A model generated the notes under the pieces. That model worked only from the letters and a program-made list of their open reading frames with translations, had not been told where the DNA came from and did not search any database. From Tessaracoccus oleiagri (GTDB lineage Bacteria > Actinomycetota > Actinomycetes > Propionibacteriales > Propionibacteriaceae), in the NCBI RefSeq assembly GCF_900103275.1, contig NZ_FNGP01000004.1, positions 1-64,000 on the forward strand: a DNA stretch of 64,000 nt, read 5' to 3'. Below, one piece after another: positions 56,337 to 64,000 of the stretch. The first letter of the stretch is position 1, and each line of letters begins with the position of its first letter. Position numbers and translations under genes: made by a program.

Positions 56337-56978
56337 ATGGACGCCCCGACGAGGGAACGGGTAGTGCACCTGATCCTGCACAACGGGCCGCAGACGGCGA
56401 AGATGCTCGCCGACGCCCTGGACCTCACCCCCGCGGCCGTCCGTCGCCACCTCGCGACGCTCCTTGAAGAGGGCGTGCTCGTCTCCCGGGAGGAGCGCGT
56501 CTACGGCCCACGCGGGCGCGGGCGCCCGTCCAAGGTCTTCGTCCTCACGGACGCGGGCCGGGCGGAGTTCCAGCACGGTTACGACAAGATCGCGCTTGCC
56601 GCGATGCGCCGGCTCTGCGAGTCGGACATCCGGGACCTCGCCCAGGAACGCGTCGCCGTGATCGAGGAGCGGTTCCGCGCCGGCCGCGAGCGTGAACCGG
56701 AACGGCCGTCGGCCGAGCTCCTCGTCGACGCGCTGGAGGCGGAGAACTTCGCGGCGGGGCTGCGCCCCGTGCGCGGCGGACAGCAGGTCGTGCAGTTCCA
56801 CTGCCCGATCGCCGACATCGCGGCGGAATACCCGATTCTGTGCGAGGTCGAGACCCAACTATTCGGGCGACTGCTGGGCTCCCACGTCCAGCGGCTGGCC
56901 ACCATCGGTCACGGTGACGGCATGTGCACCACGCACATCCCGGCACCACTACCCACACCCATTCCGAAGAGAAAGTGA
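56337..56978 (+). CDS. sufR: Fe-S cluster-responsive transcriptional regulator SufR
   Basis: A 213-residue ArsR/DeoR-like winged-helix repressor (HTH about residues 5-65, [34 protein letters not shown]). The C-terminal Fe-S ligands of the family are present: [13 protein letters not shown] and GMCTTHIP. It represses the suf operon when it holds a cluster. It is the first gene of the operon; CAAGGAG lies 6-8 nt before the ATG. sufB follows 4 nt after its stop. Confidence 0.95.
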   Translation: MDAPTRERVVHLILHNGPQTAKMLADALDLTPAAVRRHLATLLEEGVLVSREERVYGPRGRGRPSKVFVLTDAGRAEFQHGYDKIALAAMRRLCESDIRDLAQERVAVIEERFRAGREREPERPSAELLVDALEAENFAAGLRPVRGGQQVVQFHCPIADIAAEYPILCEVETQLFGRLLGSHVQRLATIGHGDGMCTTHIPAPLPTPIPKRK

Positions 56979-56982
56979 ATCC

Positions 56983-58425
56983 ATGACCCAGACTGCACCG
57001 CAGGTGCCGGGCACCGGTGCCACCCAGGACGAGCACATCGAGGCTCTCTCCAACTACCAGTGGGGTTGGCATGACTCCGACGAAGCCGGCTCCGTCGCCA
57101 AGCGCGGCCTGAGCGAGGACGTGGTCAACTACATCTCGGACATGAAGAACGAACCGCAGTGGATGCGCGACCTCCGCCTGAAGTCGCTGAAGCTGTTCGG
57201 CAAGAAGCCGATGCCGACGTGGGGCGCCGACCTCTCCGACATCGACTTCGACAACATCAAGTACTTCGTGCGCTCGACCGAGAAGCAGGCCCAGACCTGG
57301 GAGGACCTGCCGGAGGACATCCGCAACACGTACGACCGGCTCGGCATCCCCGAGGCGGAGAAGGCGCGGCTCGTCGCCGGCGTCGCCGCCCAGTACGAGT
57401 CCGAGGTGGTCTACCACAAGATCAACGAGGAGCTCGAGCGCCAGGGCGTCATCTTCCTCGACACCGACACCGCGCTGAAGGAGCACCCGGAGCTGTTCAG
57501 GGAGCACTTCGGCACCGTCATCCCGGTGGGCGACAACAAGTTCGCCTCCCTCAACTCGGCCGTGTGGTCCGGTGGGTCCTTCATCTACGTGCCGAAGGGC
57601 GTCCACGTCACCATCCCGCTGCAGGCCTACTTCCGCATCAACACGGAGAACATGGGCCAGTTCGAGCGGACGCTGATCATCGTCGACGAGGGCGCCTACG
57701 TCCACTACGTCGAGGGCTGCACCGCGCCGATCTACTCCTCGGACTCGCTGCACTCCGCGGTCGTCGAGATCATCGTGAAGAAGAACGCCCGCTGCCGCTA
57801 CACCACCATCCAGAACTGGTCGACCAACGTGTACAACCTGGTCACCAAGCGCGCCGTCTGCGAGGAGGGCGCCACCATGGAGTGGATCGACGGCAACATC
57901 GGCTCCAAGGTCACCATGAAGTACCCGGCCGTCTACCTGATGGGCCCGCACGCCAAGGGCGAGACCCTCTCCATCGCCTTCGCCGGCGAGGGCCAGCACC
58001 AGGACGCCGGCTCCAAGATGGTCCACTGCGCGCCGTACACGTCCAGCTCCATCGTGAGCAAGTCCGTGGCACGCGCCGGCGGCCGCTCGTCGTACCGCGG
58101 CCTCGTCCAGGTGGAGCCCGGCGCGCACCACTCGTCGTCGGGTGTCATGTGTGACGCGCTGCTCGTCGACACCATCTCCCGCTCGGACACCTACCCCTAC
58201 GTGGACATCCGCGAGGAGGACGTGTCGATGGCCCACGAGGCGACCGTCTCGAAGGTCTCCGAGGACCAGCTCTTCTACCTGATGAGTCGTGGGATGACGG
58301 AGATCGAGGCCACCGCCATGATCGTCCGCGGCTTCGTCGAGCCCATCGCGCGCGAGCTGCCGATGGAGTACGCCCTGGAGTTGAACCGCCTCATCGAGCT
58401 GCAGATGGAAGGCGCGGTCGGCTGA
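56983..58425 (+). CDS. sufB: Fe-S cluster assembly scaffold SufB
   Basis: A 480-residue SufB of the SufBC2D complex. Landmarks are [35 protein letters not shown], and [39 protein letters not shown]-type blocks; [13 protein letters not shown] and [21 protein letters not shown] carry conserved residues for cluster assembly. In Mycobacterium tuberculosis this gene contains an intein; none is present here. ATG 56983 follows AGAGAAAG. A longer frame to 56692 overlaps sufR and is rejected. Confidence 0.97.
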   Translation: MTQTAPQVPGTGATQDEHIEALSNYQWGWHDSDEAGSVAKRGLSEDVVNYISDMKNEPQWMRDLRLKSLKLFGKKPMPTWGADLSDIDFDNIKYFVRSTEKQAQTWEDLPEDIRNTYDRLGIPEAEKARLVAGVAAQYESEVVYHKINEELERQGVIFLDTDTALKEHPELFREHFGTVIPVGDNKFASLNSAVWSGGSFIYVPKGVHVTIPLQAYFRINTENMGQFERTLIIVDEGAYVHYVEGCTAPIYSSDSLHSAVVEIIVKKNARCRYTTIQNWSTNVYNLVTKRAVCEEGATMEWIDGNIGSKVTMKYPAVYLMGPHAKGETLSIAFAGEGQHQDAGSKMVHCAPYTSSSIVSKSVARAGGRSSYRGLVQVEPGAHHSSSGVMCDALLVDTISRSDTYPYVDIREEDVSMAHEATVSKVSEDQLFYLMSRGMTEIEATAMIVRGFVEPIARELPMEYALELNRLIELQMEGAVG

Positions 58426-58467
58426 CCGCCGCCGTACCCCAGACGAGTCTTCACGAAGGAATCACAA

Positions 58468-59643
58468 TTGACCACAGTTACTGACGCACCGAACGTGGCC
58501 TCGGCCCTCGAGACGGTCGAGTCCCACCTGCACCCCACCCCGTCCTGGGACGTCGCCGACCACCCCGTGCCCTCCGGCCGCGAGGAGATCTGGCGCTTCA
58601 CCCCGGTGAAGAAGCTCAAGGCGCTCTTCAACGCCGACGGGCCGCACGACTCCCACCTGGAGTGGGAGTGCGCGTTCCCCGAGGGCGTGACCCAGCGGGT
58701 CGTGGGCGTGGAGGAGGCGCGGGCGCTGTCCGTCGAGGCCCCCGTCGACCGCGTCGCCGCGCTCGCGCACGCGAACTCCACCGACGGTGCGCTCGTCGTC
58801 GACATCCCCGACAACTTCACCTCCGCGGAGCCGATCCGGCTCGACCTCAAGGGCTCGGGCGAGATCGTCTTCGGGCACGTGATCTTCCGGATCGGCAAGT
58901 TCGCGGAGGCGACGATCATCCTGCGCTACAGCGGGCTGGCCACCTACGCGGAGAAGACCGACGTCCTGGTCGGCGACGGCGCGAAGGTGAACTTCGTCAC
59001 CCTGCAGGACTGGGACGACGGCGCCATCCACGGCGGCCAGCGCTCGGTCCTCGTGGGTCGCGACGCCCACGTCAAGGCGGTCACCGCGTCGCTCGGCGGC
59101 AGCGTCGTGCGGCTGCAGGAGAACTCCCGCTACGCCGGCCCCGGCGGCGAGTTCGAGGGGTACGGCCTGTACTTCGTCGACGGTGAGCAGCACATCCAGC
59201 ACCGCCTCTTCGTCGACCACAACGAGCCGCACACCAAGTCGAACGTGGACTACCGCGGCGCGCTGCAGGGCAAGGGCGCGCACGCCGTGTGGATCGGCGA
59301 CGTGCTGATCCGCAAGGCCGCCGAGTCGATCGACACCTACGAGTCCAACAAGAACCTGCTGCTGACCGAGGGCTGCAAGGCCGACTCGGTGCCGAACCTG
59401 GAGATCGAGACCGGGGAGATCGCGGGTGCCGGGCACTCGTCGTCCACCGGCCGGTTCGACGAGCTCCAGCTGTTCTACCTCCGCAGCCGCGGCATCCCCG
59501 AGCGGGAGGCGCGCCGTCTCGTCGTGCACGGCTTCTTCTGGGACATCATCCGCCGCATCGACGTCGACGAGATCGAGGAGAAGATGCTGGAGCGGGTCGA
59601 GCAGGAGCTCGAGCTGCTCGAGCACGCGCAGGGCGAGGCATGA
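58468..59643 (+). CDS. sufD: Fe-S cluster assembly protein SufD
   Basis: A 391-residue SufD, partner of SufB. Features include GREEIWRFTPVKKLKALF, the beta-helix core (DWDDGAIHGGQRSVLVGRDAHVKA) and the C-terminal VEGHARGIPEREARRLVVHGFFWDII-type block with a conserved His. The start is TTG at 58468 with GAAGGA about 8 nt upstream; no better ATG/GTG fits. It overlaps the Rieske gene (ATGA). Confidence 0.95.
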   Translation: MTTVTDAPNVASALETVESHLHPTPSWDVADHPVPSGREEIWRFTPVKKLKALFNADGPHDSHLEWECAFPEGVTQRVVGVEEARALSVEAPVDRVAALAHANSTDGALVVDIPDNFTSAEPIRLDLKGSGEIVFGHVIFRIGKFAEATIILRYSGLATYAEKTDVLVGDGAKVNFVTLQDWDDGAIHGGQRSVLVGRDAHVKAVTASLGGSVVRLQENSRYAGPGGEFEGYGLYFVDGEQHIQHRLFVDHNEPHTKSNVDYRGALQGKGAHAVWIGDVLIRKAAESIDTYESNKNLLLTEGCKADSVPNLEIETGEIAGAGHSSSTGRFDELQLFYLRSRGIPEREARRLVVHGFFWDIIRRIDVDEIEEKMLERVEQELELLEHAQGEA

Positions 59644-59969
59644 GCTTCGTCACCGTCGCGGAAGTGGCCGACCTGGAGGACGACATGCCGTTGTCGATCG
59701 AGATCGACGACGACCTGAGCGTCGCCATCGTCCGCCACAACGGCCGGCTGTTCGCGATCGAGGACGAGTGCTCGCACGGCAACGTGCCGCTGTCGGAGGG
59801 CGAGGTGGAGGACGGGACCATCGAGTGCTACCTGCACGGCTCCCGCTTCGACCTCGCCACCGGCCGCGTCCTCAACCTGCCCGCCACGGAGCCGGTCCGC
59901 GTCTTCCCCGTCCGCGTCGAGGGCGACTCGATCCAGGTCGACACCGCCACCACCACCACAGATTTCTAA
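59640..59969 (+). CDS. Rieske 2Fe-2S ferredoxin of the suf operon
   Basis: A 109-residue non-haem Rieske ferredoxin of the NirD-like type. The cluster ligands are CSHGNVPLSE and CYLHGSRFD (C-x-H ... C-x2-H). It probably supplies electrons during cluster assembly or sulfur transfer. A Rieske gene between sufD and sufC is common in actinobacterial suf operons. ATG overlaps the sufD stop. An out-of-frame longer ORF from 59289 is rejected. Confidence 0.94.
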   Translation: MSFVTVAEVADLEDDMPLSIEIDDDLSVAIVRHNGRLFAIEDECSHGNVPLSEGEVEDGTIECYLHGSRFDLATGRVLNLPATEPVRVFPVRVEGDSIQVDTATTTTDF

Positions 59970-59994
59970 GCACCACCACAGGAGAACCTGACAC

Positions 59995-60759
59995 ATGTCC
60001 ACCCTTGTCATCACCGACCTCCGCGCCAACGTCCTGACCGAGGACGGCCCGAAGGAGATCCTGAAGGGCGTGAACCTCACCATCAAGCCGGGCGAGATCC
60101 ACGCGATCATGGGCCCCAACGGCTCCGGCAAGTCCACCCTCGCATACGCCATCGCCGGGCACCCGAAGTACGAGATCACCTCGGGCTCCGTCACCCTCGA
60201 CGGCGTCGAGCTCTCCGAGCTCAGCGTCGACGAGCGCGCCAAGGCCGGCCTGTACCTGGCCATGCAGTACCCCGTCGAGGTGCCGGGCGTGTCCGTGTCG
60301 AACTTCCTCCGCACCGCGAAGACCGCGCTCGACGGCGAGGCCCCGAAGGTCCGCACCTGGGTCAAGGACGTCGAGAAGGCGCTGGCCAACCTGCAGCTCG
60401 ACAAGTCGTTCGCCGCGCGCTCGGTGAACGAGGGCTTCTCGGGCGGCGAGAAGAAGCGCCACGAGATCGCGCAGCTGCAGCTGCTCAACCCCAAGGCCGC
60501 GATCCTCGACGAGACCGACTCCGGCCTCGACATCGACGCGCTCAAGGTGGTCGCGGAGGGCGTGAACCAGTACGCCGCCGCCGGCGACAAGGCCGTGGCC
60601 CTGATCACGCACTACACCCGCATCCTGCGCTACATCGAGCCCACCTACGTCCACGTCTTCGTCGGCGGCCAGATCGTCGAGTCGGGCGGCAAGGAGCTGG
60701 GCGAGAAGCTCGAGGCCGAGGGCTACGAGCAGTACGTGTCCGCGATCGCGAACGCCTGA
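59995..60759 (+). CDS. sufC: Fe-S assembly ATPase SufC
   Basis: A 254-residue ABC-type ATPase. Walker A MGPNGSGKSTLAYAIAGHP, signature FSGGEKKRHEIAQLQLLNP, Walker B AILDETDSGLDIDALK and H-loop ITHYTRILRYI. It powers conformational change in SufBC2D. ATG lies 25 nt after the Rieske stop, with CAGGAGAA upstream. Confidence 0.97.
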   Translation: MSTLVITDLRANVLTEDGPKEILKGVNLTIKPGEIHAIMGPNGSGKSTLAYAIAGHPKYEITSGSVTLDGVELSELSVDERAKAGLYLAMQYPVEVPGVSVSNFLRTAKTALDGEAPKVRTWVKDVEKALANLQLDKSFAARSVNEGFSGGEKKRHEIAQLQLLNPKAAILDETDSGLDIDALKVVAEGVNQYAAAGDKAVALITHYTRILRYIEPTYVHVFVGGQIVESGGKELGEKLEAEGYEQYVSAIANA

Positions 60760-60785
60760 TCACCACCACCAACTGGAGCATCCGA

Positions 60786-62024
60786 ATGGACGTCACCGCG
60801 CTGCGGGAGCAGTTCCCGATCCTCGACCGCCGGGTGGGGGATCACCCCTTGGTCTACCTGGACTCGGCGAACACGTCGCAGAAGCCGCAGGTGGTCGTCG
60901 ACGCCGTCGCCGACCACTACCGGCTCCACAACGCCAACGTCGCCCGCGCCATGCACATGCTGGGCGCGGAGGCGACCGACGCCTTCGAGGGCGCGCGGGC
61001 CAAGGTGGCGGCGTTCATCGGGGCCGGGCGCCCGGAGGAGGTGGTGTTCACCAAGAACGCCTCCGAGGCGCTCAACCTCGCGGCCCACTCCCTCGGCGCC
61101 GGGCTCGGGCCCGGTGACGAGGTGGTGATCTCCGTGATGGAGCACCACTCCAACATCGTGCCGTGGCAGCTGCTCTGCGAGCGCGCCGGCGCCCGGCTCC
61201 GCTGGTTCGACATCACCGGTGACGGCCGCCTGGACCTCGAGAAGGCGGAGGCGGAGCAGCTCATCAACGAGCGGACCCGGATCGTGAGCCTCACTTGGGT
61301 GTCGAACGTGCTCGGGACCCGCAACCCCATCGCGGACATCGCCGCGAAGGCCCACGCCGTGGGCGCGCGGATGGTGGTCGACGGCTCGCAGGCCGTCCCG
61401 CACCAGACCACGGACGTCGTCGCCCTCGGCGCCGACATCGTCTGCTTCACCGCCCACAAGATGTGCGGGCCCACCGGCATCGGCGTGCTCTGGGGTCGCT
61501 ACGACCTGCTGGCCGAGATGCCGCCCTTCCTGGGTGGCGGCGAGATGATCGAGGTCGTCGAGATGGAGCGGTCGACCTTCGCGGCACCGCCGCACCGCTT
61601 CGAGGCCGGCACCCCGCCGATCGCGCAGGCCGTGGGGCTCGGCGCGGCCGTCGATTTCCTGACCGGCGTCGGCATGGACCGGATCGAGGCGCACGAGCAC
61701 GAGCTCACCGCGTACGCACTGGGCAAGCTCACCGCCATCGAGGGCTTCACGCTGCTGGGCCCGGCCGAGGCGATCGAGCGCGGCTCCGCGATCTCGTTCA
61801 ACCTCGAGGGCGTGCACCCGCATGACGTCATGCAGCTGCTCGACTCCCGCGGGGTCGCGATCCGCGGCGGGCACCACTGCGCCCGCCCGCTGCACCGTCG
61901 GCTGGGCCACCAGTCGTCCACGAGGGCCTCGTCCTACCTCTACACGACGCACGGCGAGATCGACGCGCTCGCCGACGCGCTCGTGTTCACCCGCGACTAC
62001 TTCGCGCCGAAGTTCAGGGGCTGA
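60786..62024 (+). CDS. sufS: Cysteine desulfurase SufS
   Basis: A 412-residue PLP-dependent class II (SufS/CsdA) desulfurase. The PLP lysine is in VCFTAHKMCGPTGIGVLWG; VVISVMEHHSNIVPWQ holds the stacking His. The catalytic Cys is in IRGGHHCARPLHRRLG. It passes persulfide to SufU. ATG 60786 with CTGGAGCA upstream. Confidence 0.97.
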   Translation: MDVTALREQFPILDRRVGDHPLVYLDSANTSQKPQVVVDAVADHYRLHNANVARAMHMLGAEATDAFEGARAKVAAFIGAGRPEEVVFTKNASEALNLAAHSLGAGLGPGDEVVISVMEHHSNIVPWQLLCERAGARLRWFDITGDGRLDLEKAEAEQLINERTRIVSLTWVSNVLGTRNPIADIAAKAHAVGARMVVDGSQAVPHQTTDVVALGADIVCFTAHKMCGPTGIGVLWGRYDLLAEMPPFLGGGEMIEVVEMERSTFAAPPHRFEAGTPPIAQAVGLGAAVDFLTGVGMDRIEAHEHELTAYALGKLTAIEGFTLLGPAEAIERGSAISFNLEGVHPHDVMQLLDSRGVAIRGGHHCARPLHRRLGHQSSTRASSYLYTTHGEIDALADALVFTRDYFAPKFRG

Positions 62025-62025
62025 C

Positions 62026-62469
62026 ATGAACGTGGACGAGCTGTACCAGACGATCATCCTCGACCACTACCGGGAGAAGCACCACAGCGGACTCCGGGAG
62101 CCGTTCGACGTGGAGGTCCACCACGTCAACCCCTCCTGCGGCGACGAGCTCACCCTGCGCGTCCACCTCGACGGCGACACCGTCGGCGACGTGTCCTACG
62201 ACGCGGAGGGCTGCTCGATCTCGCAGGCCTCCACGTCCATCATGGCGGACCTGGTCATCGGCCGGCCCGTCACCGAGGCGCTCGCCCTGCACGACGAGTT
62301 CCTCGAGGTGATGCAGTCGAAGGGGGAGCTGACCCCCGACGAGGACAGGTTCGAGGACGCGATCGCGTTCGCCGGCGTCGCCAAGTTCCCGGCGCGCGTG
62401 AAGTGCGCCCTCCTCGGATGGTCCGCCGTGCGTGACGCCATCCTCCAGGCCCAAGCGAAGGAGCAGTAA
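62026..62469 (+). CDS. sufU: SufU-type sulfur-transfer/scaffold protein
   Basis: A 147-residue zinc-bound IscU-like protein of the SufU class. Cys residues are in VNPSCGDELTL, DAEGCSISQAS and ARVKCALLGW, with the SufU-typical insertion before the third. It takes sulfur from SufS. ATG one base after the sufS stop, with AGGGGC upstream; a longer frame from 61822 lies inside sufS. It overlaps sufT (TAATG). Confidence 0.95.
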   Translation: MNVDELYQTIILDHYREKHHSGLREPFDVEVHHVNPSCGDELTLRVHLDGDTVGDVSYDAEGCSISQASTSIMADLVIGRPVTEALALHDEFLEVMQSKGELTPDEDRFEDAIAFAGVAKFPARVKCALLGWSAVRDAILQAQAKEQ

Positions 62470-62843
62470 TGACCGAACCCCGACCCAGCGACCTCGTCAA
62501 GGACGAGCTCCCCGACGTCGGCGCGCCCAGCGCGGTGCCGACGGTCGAGGAGATCGAGGAGGCGATGAAGGACGTCGTCGACCCCGAACTGATGGTCAAC
62601 GTCGTCGACCTCGGCCTCCTCTACGGCGTCGACGTCGACGCCGAGGGCAACGTGACCCTCGACATGACGCTCACGTCGCCCACCTGTCCGCTCACCGACA
62701 AGATCGAGTACGACACCCGATACGTCCTCGACGGGCTGGCCAACTCCGTGACCCTCAACTGGGTCTGGCTGCCGCCGTGGACGCTCGACATGATCACCGA
62801 CGACGGCCGCGAGCAGCTGCGATCGATCGGCTACAACCTCTGA
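62469..62843 (+). CDS. sufT: SufT/MIP18 family (DUF59) Fe-S maturation protein
   Basis: A 124-residue DUF59 protein. Core motif is DPELMVNVVDLGLLYGV and the family Cys is in TLTSPTCPLTDKIEY. SufT helps deliver Fe-S clusters to targets such as lipoate synthase and aconitase (family knowledge). Last gene of the suf operon; ATG overlaps the sufU stop. A hairpin terminator follows within 15 nt. Confidence 0.95.
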   Translation: MTEPRPSDLVKDELPDVGAPSAVPTVEEIEEAMKDVVDPELMVNVVDLGLLYGVDVDAEGNVTLDMTLTSPTCPLTDKIEYDTRYVLDGLANSVTLNWVWLPPWTLDMITDDGREQLRSIGYNL

Positions 62844-62853
62844 GGTTGTCCGG

Positions 62854-62877
62854 AGAGCCCCGCCCAGGCGGGGCTCT
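62854..62877 (+). terminator. Terminator of the suf operon
   Basis: 10-bp stem AGAGCCCCGC / GCGGGGCTCT closing a CCAG tetraloop, followed by TTCCGCGT with no real U-tract. Confidence 0.8.
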
Positions 62878-62893
62878 TCCGCGTCCACTGGGA

Positions 62894-62899
62894 TATGCT
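62894..62899 (+). promoter_or_regulatory. -10 element, leaderless start of rarD
   Basis: TATGCT, 8 nt before GTG 62908. Confidence 0.6.
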
Positions 62900-62907
62900 C
62901 ACGGCTC

Positions 62908-63789
62908 GTGACGAGAGATCTGCGGGTGGGCTGGGCGACGGGGTTCACCGCCTACCTCGTGTGGGGCATCTTCCCGATCTACTTCGTGCTCTTCGCCCGC
63001 TCGGGGGCGCTGGAGATCGTCGCGCACCGAGTGCTGTGGAGCCTCGTCTTCTGCCTCCTGCTGTTGGCGGTCACGCGCACCTTCCATGAGTTCGGCGCCA
63101 TCTGGCGCGACCTCAGGATCGCCGGACTGATGGCACTCGCCGGCGTCCTGATCACCGCGAACTGGTCCACCTACGTCGCGGGCGTGCTGGCCGGACGCAC
63201 CATCGAGGCGGCGCTCGGCTACTTCATCAACCCGCTGGCGGTCGTGGGGTTCGGAGTCCTGGTCTTCCGCGAGAAGCTGCGGCCCCTGCAGAAGGTGGCG
63301 CTCATCTTCGGGGCGGCGGCCGTCGTCGTGATGGTGGTCGCCTACGGTGAGGTCCCGTGGATCGCGCTGATCCTCACCCTGACGTTCGGCTCCTACTCGT
63401 TGGTGAAGAAGCTGGTCGGAGGCAAGGTCAGGCCCATTCCCGGCCTGGCGTTCGAGACCGCGACCACGGCTCCGCTGGCGCTCGCGTTCCTGGTGTGGGT
63501 CGCCTGGGCCGGGCAGACCACCGTCACACCGGACGGCTACGGACTGCTGGTGGCCAGCACCGGCATCGTGACCGCTGTTCCGCTGCTGCTCTTCGCCGTT
63601 GCTGCCAGACACCTCCCCATGGTGGCGCTGGGCATGATCCAGTACCTCAGCCCCATCTGGCAGTTCCTGATCGGCTGGTTGGTGTTCCGGGAGCCCATGC
63701 CCCCGTCGCGCTGGGCCGGCTTCGTGCTCGTCTGGGTCGCCATCGTGATCTTCGCCGTCGACGTGCTGCGGCAGGGCCGTCGCCGCTGA
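62908..63789 (+). CDS. rarD: RarD-type EamA family transporter
   Basis: A 293-residue drug/metabolite transporter with ten hydrophobic segments in two EamA halves. The opening GFTAYLVWGIFPIYFVLFARSGALEIVAHRVLWSL is typical of RarD; ANWSTYVAGVLAGRTIEAALGYFINPL and ALGMIQYLSPIWQFLIGWLVFREPM are conserved. Substrate unknown. GTG 62908 is supported by a -10 at 8 nt. It is a single-gene unit with its own terminator. Confidence 0.92.
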   Translation: MTRDLRVGWATGFTAYLVWGIFPIYFVLFARSGALEIVAHRVLWSLVFCLLLLAVTRTFHEFGAIWRDLRIAGLMALAGVLITANWSTYVAGVLAGRTIEAALGYFINPLAVVGFGVLVFREKLRPLQKVALIFGAAAVVVMVVAYGEVPWIALILTLTFGSYSLVKKLVGGKVRPIPGLAFETATTAPLALAFLVWVAWAGQTTVTPDGYGLLVASTGIVTAVPLLLFAVAARHLPMVALGMIQYLSPIWQFLIGWLVFREPMPPSRWAGFVLVWVAIVIFAVDVLRQGRRR

Positions 63790-63844
63790 GGCACGCACAT
63801 CCCCGGCATGCGGGGTGACGGCACGGCATCCCTCGCCGAGCAGG

Positions 63845-63880
63845 GGCAACCTGTGCGGCATCAGAAACGCACAGGGTGCC
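63845..63880 (+). terminator. Terminator after rarD
   Basis: 12-bp stem with one A/G mismatch (63845-63857 with 63868-63880), 10-nt loop, followed by TTTGTCT. An additional small CCCCG/CGGGG hairpin lies just upstream at about 63800. Confidence 0.7.
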
Positions 63881-63928
63881 TTTGTCTGGCGGGTCCAAGC
63901 GATGGCCGGTGCCCTTCGCCGGTGGGCG

Positions 63929-63934
63929 TAGACT
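63929..63934 (+). promoter_or_regulatory. -10 element, leaderless start of the last gene
   Basis: TAGACT, 8 nt before GTG 63943. Confidence 0.55.
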
Positions 63935-63942
63935 TGTCCCTC

Positions 63943-64000
63943 GTGTTGCAGGCCAGGGATATTGAGGTGCGGGCAGGGGCCCGCTTGTTGTTGTCGCCGA
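63943..64000 (+). CDS. Start of an ABC-F-type ATPase (partial)
   Basis: Only 19 codons are in the window: V-LQARDIEVRAGARLLLSP. The pattern is that of the first strand of an ABC-F protein (EttA/Uup-type ribosome-associated ATPase), and an ABC-F gene follows suf in Mycobacterium (Rv1473 position). The truncated reading cannot confirm the Walker motifs. A TAGACT -10 lies 8 nt ahead. Confidence 0.5.
   Translation, partial: MLQARDIEVRAGARLLLSP

Overview
The window is a high-GC actinobacterial chromosome segment, most likely from the Propionibacteriales (Propionibacteriaceae-like). Supporting this are the GC-rich codon use, RbpA, WhiA, OpcA, a mycothiol-type DinB/maleylpyruvate isomerase protein, a class F sortase, and a gene order that closely matches conserved actinobacterial blocks known from Mycobacterium (the Rv1691-1696, polA-rpsA-coaE-uvrB, uvrC-rapZ-yvcK-whiA, gap-pgk-tpi-secG, opcA-zwf, ctaB, ctaA-ABC and suf neighbourhoods). 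The family-level placement is inference. I see no phage, IS element, integrase, CRISPR array or tRNA. It is core genome, and the interest lies mostly in regulatory DNA and a few unusual proteins.

Layout. 1-373: 3' end of 23S rRNA, 5S rRNA and an intrinsic terminator. 426-8572: an RGG-rich TPR protein, HAD phosphatase, a small conserved protein, tlyA, an NAD-type malic enzyme, nadK and recN, all forward and mostly overlapping. 8587-14520: polA, a convergent class F sortase, rpsA, coaE and a 50-residue membrane protein. 14629-19146: gcvT-gcvH-gcvP (reverse) behind a tandem glycine riboswitch. 19167-27467: uvrB, two small genes, then uvrA-uvrC. uvrA and uvrB each have a promoter resembling the RecA-NDp (PafBC) DNA-damage class. 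27531-32649: glyoxylate shunt (aceA-glcB) divergent from a RamB-type regulator. 32658-34658: the bioY-bioM-bioN biotin transporter behind a BioQ-like palindrome. 34669-37467: rapZ-yvcK-whiA. 37484-41463: gap-pgk-tpiA, secG, rbpA. 41526-44720: zwf-opcA-pgl (oxidative pentose phosphate entry, reverse). 44803-47059: ctaB and a DUF4921/GalT-like protein. 47126-48744: a DoxX / NADP-oxidoreductase / MarR redox module with paired operators. 48756-53610: an ABC exporter, ctaA, an M3 peptidase and a DinB protein (reverse). 53688-56234: tandem CNNM/CorC-type membrane proteins. 56263-62843: the sufR-B-D-Rieske-C-S-U-T iron-sulfur operon behind an IdeR-like box and an inverted repeat. 62908-64000: rarD and the start of an ABC-F-type ATPase gene.

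Functionally the segment combines nucleotide-excision and recombination repair (recN, polA, uvrABC), central carbon metabolism (glycolysis, pentose phosphate, glyoxylate shunt, malic enzyme), haem A synthesis (ctaB, ctaA), Fe-S assembly and cofactor supply (nadK, coaE, biotin uptake). A recurrent feature is a TANNNT -10 hexamer 6-8 nt upstream of the start codon at about 14 loci, implying that many mRNAs here are leaderless. No gap between genes exceeds 300 bases.
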